From contig NZ_JAELYA010000008.1 in assembly GCF_017589465.1 (NCBI RefSeq), positions 271,206 to 335,205 on the forward strand: 64,000 nucleotides of DNA, given 5' to 3'. The notes under the pieces are model-generated. The model saw nothing but the letters and a program-made list of their open reading frames with translations. It had not been told where the DNA came from and ran no database searches. This DNA is from Pseudomonas schmalbachii (GTDB lineage: Bacteria; Pseudomonadota; Gammaproteobacteria; Pseudomonadales; Pseudomonadaceae). Numbering within the stretch: the first letter of the stretch is position 1; every line of letters starts with the position of its first letter. This document shows, piece by piece, positions 1 through 11,527 of the stretch. The translations under genes were made by a program, and so were the position numbers.

Positions 1-1
1 C

Positions 2-1147
2 TTCGTCGCCCAGGGCAAGGGCCTGATGGAGGCCGCGCGAGTGCTCGGGCTGTCGCCGTGGGCGGCGTTCTGGCGGGTCGCCCTGCCGATGGCGCGGCCG
101 GCCATCGGCGCCGGCGTGGCGCTGGCGCTGATGGAGACCCTGGCGGATTTCGGCGCGGTCTCGGTATTCAACTTCGACACCTTCACCACCGCCATCTACA
201 AGACCTGGTACGGCTTCTACAGCCTTTCCAGCGCCACCCAACTGGCCAGCCTGCTGCTGCTCGGGGTGATCCTAGTGCTGCTCGGCGAGCGCTACACGCG
301 CAGCCGTGCCGCCGCGCCCAGCGAGCGGCCGCGCGGTGCGGCGCTGTATCACCTGCGCGGGGGCAAGGCGCTGGCCGCCAGTGCCTGGTGCGGCCTGGTG
401 TTCCTCTGCGCCTTCGTCGTGCCGGTTCTGCAACTGGTGGCCTGGTGCTGGCAGCGCGGCCGCTTCGACCTCGACGAGCGCTATGTCGGGCTGATCCTGC
501 ACAGCCTCTACCTCGGCGCGCTGGCTGCGCTGGTGACGGTGGCGCTGGCACTGCTGCTGGCCTTCGCCCGGCGGGTGGCGCCGAACCGTCCGGTGCGTTC
601 GGCGGTCGGCCTGGCCAACCTCGGCTACGCGCTGCCCGGCTCGGTGCTGGCGGTGTCGATCATGCTGGCCTTCAGTTGGCTGGACAATCACTGGGTGATC
701 CCCCTTTCCACCGCCCTCGGCGGCGCCGGCAAGCCGCTGCTGCTGGGCAGCCTGCTGGCGCTGCTGCTGGCCTACCTGATCCGCTTCATGGCGGTGGCCT
801 ACGGTCCGCTGGAAGGCGGGCTGGAGCGCATCCGGCCGTCGCTGGCGGAGGCCTCGCGCAGCCTCGGAGTCGGCGGAGTGCGGCTATTCTTCAGTGTCTA
901 TCTGCCGCTGCTGGTGCCCGGCGCGCTGAGTGCGGCGCTGCTGGTGTTCGTCGACGTGCTCAAGGAAATGCCGGCGACCCTGCTGATGCGGCCATTCGGC
1001 TGGGACACCCTGGCCGTGCGGGTATTCGAGATGACCAGCGAAGGCGAGTGGGCACGCGCGGCACTCCCGGCGCTGAGTCTGGTGCTGGTCGGACTTTTCC
1101 CGGTGATCGGTCTGATCCGTCGCTCCGCCCATCCGCACGAACGCTGA
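2..1147 (+). CDS. Iron(III)-type ABC transporter permease, 3' part
   Basis: Inner-membrane permease of the FbpB/SfuB (ferric iron, binding-protein-dependent) family. The frame is open from the first bases of the window, so the 5' part lies outside. Two EAA loops typical of a fused double permease are visible: one at the very start (EAARVLGLSPWAAFWRVALP) and a second near residue 280 (EASRSLGVGGVRLFFSVYLP). Several hydrophobic segments lie between and after them. The protein ends a short distance before gcvT; in P. aeruginosa, as I recall, an iron ABC permease gene also precedes gcvT1. The substrate is inferred from the family only; thiamine- or phosphonate-type permeases share this fold. Confidence 0.85.
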   Translation, partial: FVAQGKGLMEAARVLGLSPWAAFWRVALPMARPAIGAGVALALMETLADFGAVSVFNFDTFTTAIYKTWYGFYSLSSATQLASLLLLGVILVLLGERYTRSRAAAPSERPRGAALYHLRGGKALAASAWCGLVFLCAFVVPVLQLVAWCWQRGRFDLDERYVGLILHSLYLGALAALVTVALALLLAFARRVAPNRPVRSAVGLANLGYALPGSVLAVSIMLAFSWLDNHWVIPLSTALGGAGKPLLLGSLLALLLAYLIRFMAVAYGPLEGGLERIRPSLAEASRSLGVGGVRLFFSVYLPLLVPGALSAALLVFVDVLKEMPATLLMRPFGWDTLAVRVFEMTSEGEWARAALPALSLVLVGLFPVIGLIRRSAHPHER

Positions 1148-1220
1148 GAATCTGTTTACGATCTTGCGAGCCTGATCCCAACGCGACATGGCCGACGCGC
1201 AGAAGATCGTAGGCAGGTTC
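1148..1220. repeat. Short intergenic inverted repeat
   Basis: Arms at 1148-1165 (GAATCTGTTTACGATCTT) and 1203-1220 pair along all 18 positions if three G:T pairs are allowed, around a 37-base loop. It starts immediately after the permease stop codon, so it may act as a transcript 3' end. It lacks a clear T-run. Confidence 0.5.
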
Positions 1221-1266
1221 CGGGATTCGACTGTCGGACAAGGTGTCCGGAGTCCCTGCTTGCGGC

Positions 1267-1272
1267 TACAAT
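1267..1272 (+). promoter_or_regulatory. Candidate -10 box of gcvT
   Basis: TACAAT followed by a GCGCGCG stretch, 63 bases before the gcvT start. No convincing -35 hexamer stands 16-18 bases upstream, so this is only a candidate. I see no glycine-riboswitch-like tandem aptamer in this leader. Confidence 0.3.
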
Positions 1273-1335
1273 GCGCGCGTTTCGTGCGGGCCAACCTTGC
1301 GCTCCGCACCCGCCACGCCCGGAAGGAGATCACCC

Positions 1336-2418
1336 ATGGGACAGCGCACCCCGCTCTACGACCTGCATGTAGCACTTGGCGCGAAGATCGTCGATTTCGG
1401 CGGTTGGGACATGCCTCTGCACTATGGATCGCAAGTCGAAGAGCACCACCAGATACGTCGCGATTGCGGCGTGTTCGACGTTTCCCACATGACCGTGGTC
1501 GACGTCACCGGTCCGCAGGCCAAGGAATACCTGCAGCGCCTGCTGGCCAACGACGTCGAGCGCCTGAAGGAACCCGGCAAGGCCCTCTACAGCGGCATGC
1601 TCAACGATAACGGCGGGGTGGTCGACGACCTGATCGTCTACCTGGGCATCTACGGCTACCGCGTGGTGGTCAACGCCGCCACCCGCGACAAGGACATGGC
1701 CTGGATGCAGGCGCATACCGAAGGTTTCGAAGTATCCCTCAACGAGCGCGCCGACCTGGCGATGCTCGCCATCCAGGGCCCGAACGCGCGGCAGAAGACC
1801 GCCGAGCTGGTCACTCCCAGCCGCGCCGCGCTGATCAATACGCTGGAAGTCTTCCAGGGCGTCGCCGATGGCGACTGGTTCATCGCCCGTACCGGCTACA
1901 CCGGTGAAGACGGCCTGGAAATCATGCTGCCGGCCGAAGAGGCGCCGGGCTTCCTCAACGAACTGGTCGGCGCCGGAATCTCTCCCGCCGGCCTCGGCGC
2001 GCGCGACACCCTGCGCCTGGAAGCCGGGATGAATCTCTACGGTCAGGACATGGACGAAACCGTCTCGCCGCTGGCCGCCAACATGGGCTGGACCATCGCC
2101 TGGGAACCCGCCGAGCGCGACTTCGTCGGCCGCAAGGCGCTGGAAGCGCAGAAAGCCGCCGGCGACCAGCCGAAACTGGTCGGCCTGGTGCTGGAAGAGC
2201 GCGGCGTGCTGCGCGCTCACCAGGTGGTGCGGGTCGCCGGCATCGGCGACGGCGAAATCACCAGCGGCAGCTTCTCGCCGACCCTCGGCAAGTCCATCGC
2301 CCTGGCCCGCGTACCGAAGGCCACCGGTGACCGCGCCGAAGTGGAAATCCGCGGCAAGTGGTATCCGGTTCGCGTGGTTCGAGCGAATTTCGTGCGTCAC
2401 GGCAAAGCCCTGATCTAA
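1336..2418 (+). CDS. gcvT: Glycine cleavage system T protein (aminomethyltransferase)
   Basis: Transfers the methylene group from aminomethyl-lipoyl-GcvH to tetrahydrofolate, releasing ammonia and giving 5,10-methylene-THF. The 360-residue product has the family's usual length. It begins [16 protein letters not shown] and contains the conserved [10 protein letters not shown] segment at residues 93-102, which holds the folate-binding aspartate region. The ATG at 1336 is chosen over an upstream in-frame start because GGAAGGAG lies just before it and family members begin here. First gene of gcvT-gcvH-gcvP, which together oxidise glycine and feed one-carbon units to the cell. Confidence 0.97.
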   Translation: MGQRTPLYDLHVALGAKIVDFGGWDMPLHYGSQVEEHHQIRRDCGVFDVSHMTVVDVTGPQAKEYLQRLLANDVERLKEPGKALYSGMLNDNGGVVDDLIVYLGIYGYRVVVNAATRDKDMAWMQAHTEGFEVSLNERADLAMLAIQGPNARQKTAELVTPSRAALINTLEVFQGVADGDWFIARTGYTGEDGLEIMLPAEEAPGFLNELVGAGISPAGLGARDTLRLEAGMNLYGQDMDETVSPLAANMGWTIAWEPAERDFVGRKALEAQKAAGDQPKLVGLVLEERGVLRAHQVVRVAGIGDGEITSGSFSPTLGKSIALARVPKATGDRAEVEIRGKWYPVRVVRANFVRHGKALI

Positions 2419-2468
2419 ATTGCATAGGCGGCCCGTGTCGCCGTCGCCCAGTCCTCGAGGAAAACAAC

Positions 2469-2858
2469 ATGAGCAATATCCCCGCAGATCTGCGTTATGC
2501 CGCCAGCCACGAGTGGGCGCGCCTGGAAGCCGACGGTAGCGTTACCGTGGGCATCTCCGACCATGCCCAGGAAGCCCTGGGCGACGTGGTCTTCGTCGAA
2601 CTGCCGGAAGTCGGCAAGAGCCTGGCTGCCGGTCAGGAAGCCGGTGTGGTCGAGTCGGTGAAGGCCGCCTCGGACATCTACGCTCCGGTCGCCGGTGAAG
2701 TGATCGCCGTCAACGAAGCGCTGGCCGACACCCCGGAGAACGTCAACAGCGATCCGTACGGCTCCTGGTTCTTCAAGCTGAAGCCGGCCGACGCCGCCGA
2801 GCTGGACAAGCTGCTCGACGCCGACGGCTATCGCGCGGCCTGCGACGCCGAAGCCTGA
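2469..2858 (+). CDS. gcvH: Glycine cleavage system H protein (lipoyl carrier)
   Basis: Shuttles the aminomethyl intermediate between GcvP, GcvT and lipoamide dehydrogenase on a lipoyl arm. The product has 129 residues, the family's normal size. The lipoylation site is Lys65 in [17 protein letters not shown]. The ATG at 2469 follows GAGGAAAACAAC. It starts 50 bases after gcvT and is followed by a strong hairpin-T terminator, so gcvP transcription beyond it depends on read-through or on a separate promoter. Confidence 0.97.
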   Translation: MSNIPADLRYAASHEWARLEADGSVTVGISDHAQEALGDVVFVELPEVGKSLAAGQEAGVVESVKAASDIYAPVAGEVIAVNEALADTPENVNSDPYGSWFFKLKPADAAELDKLLDADGYRAACDAEA

Positions 2859-2873
2859 TCGTCCGCTATCCTT

Positions 2874-2907
2874 AACGAGGCCTCGATTCGTCGGGGCCTC
2901 GTTTTTT
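2874..2907 (+). terminator. Rho-independent terminator after gcvH
   Basis: Perfect 9-bp stem AACGAGGCC (2874-2882) / GGCCTCGTT (2895-2903) running into TTTTTT. It sits between gcvH and gcvP, so it may attenuate gcvP relative to gcvTH. Confidence 0.88.
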
Positions 2908-2966
2908 AATCATTCCGGCAGACCGCCAGGCCAATCCGGAAGACTGCACAGTTCGAGACCGACACC

Positions 2967-5843
<2,877 letters not shown>

Positions 5844-5862
5844 GTGCGTGAGCTGTGAACGA

Positions 5863-5885
5863 GGCCGCCTTTGGGCGGCCTTTTT
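5863..5885 (+). terminator. Rho-independent terminator after gcvP
   Basis: GGCCGCC (5863-5869), loop TTTG, GGCGGCC (5874-5880), then TTTTT. Located 20 bases after the gcvP stop. Confidence 0.85.
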
Positions 5886-5912
5886 CATGGACAACTCTGT
5901 GCTGGACACACG

Positions 5913-6030
5913 CCCTCACCCTAACCCTCTCCCAAAGGGAGAGGGGACTGTGCAGTGTCAGGTGAAACTCCGTGTTAACCCGCAACGCCGAACCACCCCC
6001 TCTCCCTCTGGGAGAGGGCAGGGGTGAGGG
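5913..6030. repeat. Dispersed intergenic hairpin repeat, copy 1
   Basis: Begins CCCTCACCCTAACCCTCTCC and ends with the complementary GGGAGAGGGCAGGGGTGAGGG, with smaller nested stems (CTCTCCCAAAGGGAGAG). The first 39 bases recur almost unchanged at 18.0 kb. It fills most of the 327-base gap between gcvP and the DUF2388 gene. The rest of the gap holds a 10-bp hairpin (6115-6124 / 6140-6149) just past the DUF2388 stop and nothing else I can name. Confidence 0.75.
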
Positions 6031-6170
6031 AGCTTTGAGCGAGTAGTGCTCAGTGCCGCTCCACACCTTGCCCCGAAACACTGCGCAGCAACACCTGTAG
6101 CTCCAGCAACGCATGCGCCTGCTGCCCGGCGGCCGCCCGCAGCAGGCGCCACGGGCAGCGCCGGCGGGGT

Positions 6171-6503
6171 TCAGCGTTCATCGTCGGAGCCATCTGCGGT
6201 CAGGATGGCATTGGCCAGTTGCATGTCGCTGCTGTTACGCAGGTCCGGATTGTCCGCACGCAGCTTCTGCAGCGCCGCTTCCAGGTACGGCCCACGGATA
6301 GCGCCGTCGCTGGCAATGAAGCCGGCGGCATCGTCCTGGGCGGCGACGATCAGCTTGTCATCCTTCTCGTGCTTGAAGGTCAGGTAGGTAGACGCGGTGG
6401 TGGCGCCCGAGGAGATGATGTCGCGCCAGAAGCTGTCGGCCATTGCGGCGCCGACGGGGAGGGCGAGCAGGGTGAGGGTAGTGGCGATTCTGAGGATACG
6501 CAT
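6171..6503 (-). CDS. DUF2388 family small secreted protein
   Basis: 110-residue protein of the DUF2388 family, small exported proteins known mainly from Pseudomonas, function unknown. Residues 1-22 form a signal peptide (MRILRIATTLTLLALPVGAA, cleavage near AMA-DS). The mature part has the family core SFWRDIISSGATTASTY, an AAQDDAAGFIASDGAIRGPYLEAALQ segment, and an acidic C-terminus. The gene follows gcvP convergently; I recall a small hypothetical gene in the same position next to gcvP1 of P. aeruginosa. No catalytic motif is visible. Confidence 0.85.
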   Translation of the reverse strand: MRILRIATTLTLLALPVGAAMADSFWRDIISSGATTASTYLTFKHEKDDKLIVAAQDDAAGFIASDGAIRGPYLEAALQKLRADNPDLRNSSDMQLANAILTADGSDDER

Positions 6504-6603
6504 CGGCTACTCCTGGGAAGTCCCATGTATGAATTGGGATGTCCGCCGGCGCGTCAGGGTTCAGAAAAACCGCTGGGTGGCTGGTTGCCCGTCAGGCGGG
6601 TAG

Positions 6604-6620
6604 GGCGGGTGCAACCCGCC
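6604..6620. repeat. GC hairpin past the amidase gene
   Basis: GGCGGGT, GCA, ACCCGCC: a perfect 7-bp stem four bases beyond the amidase stop codon. It resembles the GTAGGGCGGGTGCAACCCGCC units scattered in Pseudomonas intergenic DNA. There is no T-run. Confidence 0.4.
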
Positions 6621-6624
6621 AGGA

Positions 6625-8058
6625 TCAGCCAATCAATGGCGGTATGCACCCCGCCCACGGCCGCGCCCGCTCCAGTTCCGCCGCCAGGCGAAACAGCGCC
6701 GCGTCGTCGCCGAAGCGCCCGGCGAACTGCACGCCGATCGGCAATCCCGTCGCCGACCAGTACAGCGGCACGCTCATCGCCGGTTGCCCGGTGGCGTTGA
6801 ACAGCGGGGTGAAGGCGGCGTAATGCGCGGCGCGGATGAAGCCGGGCAGCGGGTCGCGCGCCGGATAGCGCAACTCGCCGATGGCCACCGGCGGCTGCGC
6901 CAGGGTCGGGCTTAGCAGCACGTCGTGGTCGACGAAGAAGTGCGCGATCTCGCGGGAGGCTGCATGCAGCACTCGCGTCGCCTGGACGAAGTGGGTGGCC
7001 GATAGCGCCCGGCCCTTCGCCGCCAGCCGGCGGGTGATCGGTTCCAGTTCGCGCGGTTTGGCGACGCGGCCGAGCAGCGATTCCGCGTGCTCGACATTGA
7101 GCGCGGCCATCACCGCATACACCTTGCCGAACGCATCGAGAAATCCGGCCGCATCGACCAGCGTCGGGTGCGCGTTGCTGACCTGGTGTCCCAGCTCGCG
7201 GCACAGCGCGGCGGCTGAGTCGACGGCGGCCAGGCAGTCTTCATGCACCGGCGCGCCGTTGAGCGGCATGTGCATCACGCCGATCCGCAGCTTGCGGTGC
7301 GGCGCGTCGATTTCCCGGGCGAACGGTCGGGAGTGGTGCGGCGCCGCGTATGGCGCGCCGACGTCGGGGCCGCTGGTGGCATCCAGCAGCGCCGCACTGT
7401 CGCGTACCGAGATTGAGCAGCAATGGTCGGTGGCCAGCCCGGCGACGCTTTCGCCGAGCTTGGGGCCCACCGGGTTGCGTCCGCGCGTTGGCTTGAAGCC
7501 GAACACCCCGCAGCATGAGGCCGGAATACGGATCGAACCGCCGGCATCGCTGCCGTGGGCGAACGGCACCAGCCGCGCCGCCACCGCCGCAGCCGCACCG
7601 CCGCTGGAGCCGCCGGTGGAATGCTTGAGATTCCACGGATTGCGGCAGGGCCCAAACAGCGCCGGCTCGGTGGTCGGCGGAATGCCGAATTCGGGGGTGT
7701 TCGTGCGGCCGACGAAGATCAGCCCGGCCGCTCGGAAGCGCCGCACCAGCTCGCTGTCGTAGTGCGCGATGTGCTGCGCCAGCAGTCGCGAGCCGTAGGT
7801 GTGCCGCGAGCCTTTCTCCGCGCCGTTGGCCAGGTCCTTGAGCAGGAAGGGCACACCGCGAAAGGGGCCGTCGGGCAATTTCCCGCGCGCCCGTTCCCGG
7901 GCCTGCTCGAACTGCCGCTCGACCACGGCGTTGATGCGCCTATCGAAGCGTTCGATGCGGGCGATGGCGGCATCCACCAGCTCCAGCGGCGTCACCTGCC
8001 CGCTGGCGACCAGTTGCGCCTGGGCGGTGGCGTCCAGATTGGCGAAATCGTCGTTCAT
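6625..8058 (-). CDS. Amidase (amidase-signature family)
   Basis: Amide hydrolase with the Ser-cisSer-Lys triad: Lys74 (VPFLLKD), Ser151 (GGSSGGAAAAVA) and Ser175 (HGSDAGGSIRIPAS), all present, so it should be active. 477 residues, normal for non-GatA amidases. The start at 8058 (MNDDFANLDATAQAQ) is preferred to one 78 bases upstream because GGGGA precedes it and the upstream stretch does not look like this family. It is not the tRNA amidotransferase subunit GatA: no gatB or gatC is nearby. The natural substrate cannot be read from sequence; related proteins are annotated as aryl-acyl or enantioselective amidases. Confidence 0.9.
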   Translation of the reverse strand: MNDDFANLDATAQAQLVASGQVTPLELVDAAIARIERFDRRINAVVERQFEQARERARGKLPDGPFRGVPFLLKDLANGAEKGSRHTYGSRLLAQHIAHYDSELVRRFRAAGLIFVGRTNTPEFGIPPTTEPALFGPCRNPWNLKHSTGGSSGGAAAAVAARLVPFAHGSDAGGSIRIPASCCGVFGFKPTRGRNPVGPKLGESVAGLATDHCCSISVRDSAALLDATSGPDVGAPYAAPHHSRPFAREIDAPHRKLRIGVMHMPLNGAPVHEDCLAAVDSAAALCRELGHQVSNAHPTLVDAAGFLDAFGKVYAVMAALNVEHAESLLGRVAKPRELEPITRRLAAKGRALSATHFVQATRVLHAASREIAHFFVDHDVLLSPTLAQPPVAIGELRYPARDPLPGFIRAAHYAAFTPLFNATGQPAMSVPLYWSATGLPIGVQFAGRFGDDAALFRLAAELERARPWAGCIPPLIG

Positions 8059-8161
8059 GCATTCCCCGCCGTGGCTCGTTCGCGAATGCAGCAAGTATTG
8101 CCTGCCCCGGAACTCCTGCTGGCCGATTGGCTCCAAGCTGGTCGTTTCATGCCATGGGTGG

Positions 8162-8545
8162 ATGATGAAGACTCACAAGCTCGCGGTGATTGCCACCGCA
8201 CTCCTGCTCAGCGCCTGCGGAAAGGAGGCGGACGTGTGCGCCGGCTCCGATGTGCAGGCGCAACTGGTCAAGGTGTTCACCGACGGCCCGCTGGCTGGCC
8301 ACGCCTCGCTGCTCAAGCAGAGCGAACTCAAGGATGTCGCCATCCTCGAGAAGGACGCCGATACCGGCGTGCTCCAGTGCGTCGCCACGCTGAGCGCCAC
8401 CATCGGCCCGAACAAGGTGGAAGGCCCGCTGCTGTACCGCATCGCGCCGGTCGCCAGGTCCGAATACGACTACCTGCTGCTCGACACCCAGGGCGACCGG
8501 ACGGTGGCCCTGGCGGACAAGGTGATGAAGGCGTTCAAGAAGTGA
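8162..8545 (+). CDS. Small lipoprotein, unknown function
   Basis: Predicted 127-residue lipoprotein. It starts MMKTHKLAVIATALLLSACG, with a lipobox LLSAC (lipidated Cys about residue 19) and then a charged mature domain ending VMKAFKK. ATG at 8162 or 8165 both fit. Divergent from the amidase (103 bases between starts) and convergent with the DUF3016 gene. I do not recognise the family; the mature part has two further Cys that could form a disulfide. Confidence 0.7.
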   Translation: MMKTHKLAVIATALLLSACGKEADVCAGSDVQAQLVKVFTDGPLAGHASLLKQSELKDVAILEKDADTGVLQCVATLSATIGPNKVEGPLLYRIAPVARSEYDYLLLDTQGDRTVALADKVMKAFKK

Positions 8546-8596
8546 TCCGACCCGCCAGGCGCCGCTAAGGCCGGGCGTCGCGCGCTGGCGTACCTG

Positions 8597-9124
8597 TCAG
8601 CGCGTTCCGACCTTCTGGTCGCCGAACTGCCGGCGGAACCAGTCGTCGAGCATCGCCTTCTCGGCGTACAGGCGGTCGCTGCTGTGCGCCGTGCGGCCGG
8701 GGCGCTGCAGGTAGAACATGTCGCTGACCCGCTGGTCGCCGCTGGCCACGGGCTTGCCGTCCTGCAGCAACTGGTAGTGCAGTTGCACGCTCGGCCAGGT
8801 GATGTCGCGCATGAAGCGCACATCGTAGACATTGGGATGCCAGGGCTCGTAGCGGCCGGCCAGGTCGATGTCGCGTACCTCGATGTGCAGGCTATGGCCC
8901 GGCGGCAGGTAGCGTGCGGCGAGTTTCTCGAAGGTCGCGCGGAACTCCTTCAGCACGAAGTCGTCGGCGCCGCGTCCGTAGCCGGGGTTGCGCAGACTGG
9001 CGTCGCGGTAGCGCTCCGGATGCACGAAGTCGACCTCGACGGCGGGCTGCCCGGCGAGTTCCAGCGACAGGCCGGCCAGCACGGCGGCCACGGTGAGTGC
9101 GGCAAGGGTGGGGGCAAGACGCAT
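8597..9124 (-). CDS. DUF3016 family exported protein
   Basis: 175-residue protein of the DUF3016 family, function unknown. An N-terminal signal segment (MRLAPTLAALTVAAVLAGLS) is followed by VDFVHPERYRDASLRNPGYG, the usual family beginning, then a helical and beta region ending in WFRRQFGD. The start at 9124 follows GGGAGGTGCCCG, a good ribosome site; a longer reading upstream would run through the tRNA terminator and is rejected. Probably periplasmic. No partner gene is evident. Confidence 0.82.
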   Translation of the reverse strand: MRLAPTLAALTVAAVLAGLSLELAGQPAVEVDFVHPERYRDASLRNPGYGRGADDFVLKEFRATFEKLAARYLPPGHSLHIEVRDIDLAGRYEPWHPNVYDVRFMRDITWPSVQLHYQLLQDGKPVASGDQRVSDMFYLQRPGRTAHSSDRLYAEKAMLDDWFRRQFGDQKVGTR

Positions 9125-9390
9125 CGGGCACCTCCCGGCGCGGCATGGGCCGGTCGCGCCTGAATCCAGTCTACGCCGCTGGTGGAAAGCGAGCGGCGTG
9201 CCGACCAGCGGTTGGGCTCGCGCAGCGTTCAGCCGGCCGCCTGGAGGTTGCTGCCGTAGTACAGGCGGGTGTTTGAACGGTCGTGGCCATCCGAGAAGTA
9301 CTCCAAAGGCAGGCTGGCGTGCCAGCGCTGTAGCGTTTTCGTACCTAGGGATCAAAGGACTGATCCGGGTGCCACTCCCACAGAAAGCAC

Positions 9391-9413
9391 AAAGCCGCGC
9401 AATGCGCGGCTTT
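9391..9413 (-). terminator. Terminator downstream of the tRNA
   Basis: Perfect 10-bp stem AAAGCCGCGC / GCGCGGCTTT with a 3-base loop, six bases past the tRNA CCA end on the minus strand, running into TTTGTGCTTT. Confidence 0.75.
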
Positions 9414-9418
9414 GAAGG

Positions 9419-9495
9419 TGGTGGGCCCACACGGACTCGAACCGTGGACCAAAGGATTATGAGTCCTCTGCTCTAACCGACTGAGCTATAGGCCC
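9419..9495 (-). tRNA. tRNA with CAT anticodon (probably tRNA-Ile2, possibly tRNA-Met)
   Basis: Complete 77-base cloverleaf on the minus strand. The acceptor GGGCCTA pairs with TGGGCCC, followed by discriminator A and an encoded CCA. The D arm is GCTC...GAGC, the anticodon loop CTCATAA, and the T arm CACGG TTCGAGT CCGTG. The CAT anticodon is shared by tRNA-Met, tRNA-fMet and the lysidine-modified tRNA-Ile2. The paired 5' end excludes initiator. The TTGGTC variable region resembles E. coli ileX more than metT, so I favour Ile2. Confidence 0.93.
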
Positions 9496-9582
9496 CCAGA
9501 AGGTCGGCGGATTATACCGATGCGGTTGGGGATGCGCCAACTGGATGGGGGATTGCGGCATATATCTGCGTGCGGCACAAAG

Positions 9583-9608
9583 AAAAACCCCCGGCTGGGC
9601 CGGGGGTT
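9583..9608 (-). terminator. Rho-independent terminator of rpoD
   Basis: AACCCCCGGC / GCCGGGGGTT 10-bp stem with loop CCA, then TTTTTCTTTG on the minus strand, six bases past the rpoD stop codon. Ends the rpsU-dnaG-rpoD operon. Confidence 0.9.
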
Positions 9609-9613
9609 GTTCA

Positions 9614-11461
<1,848 letters not shown>

Positions 11462-11507
11462 AACACCCTATCCACTGACGGTCTTGGCGGGCAAAAACAA
11501 GCTGACC

Positions 11508-11513
11508 ATTATA
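11508..11513 (-). promoter_or_regulatory. Candidate -10 box for rpoD
   Basis: TATAAT on the minus strand in the 66-base dnaG-rpoD gap, 46 bases before the rpoD start. I find no good -35 partner. An extra rpoD promoter in this operon would be in keeping with the internal promoters known in E. coli. Confidence 0.3.
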
Positions 11514-11527
11514 GCTGAAAGATGACC

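Noticed and set aside
1243..1335. 31-residue N-terminal extension of GcvT
   Set aside because: Contains the likely promoter box and the ribosome site; homologues start at [11 protein letters not shown].
1221..1335. Glycine riboswitch upstream of gcvT
   Set aside because: The leader is too short and lacks paired aptamer architecture.
5913..6030. CRISPR-like repeat
   Set aside because: A single inverted repeat with no direct repeat-spacer periodicity; no cas genes.
6625..8058. GatA subunit of tRNA amidotransferase
   Set aside because: No gatB/gatC nearby and the sequence after the core motifs is not GatA-like.
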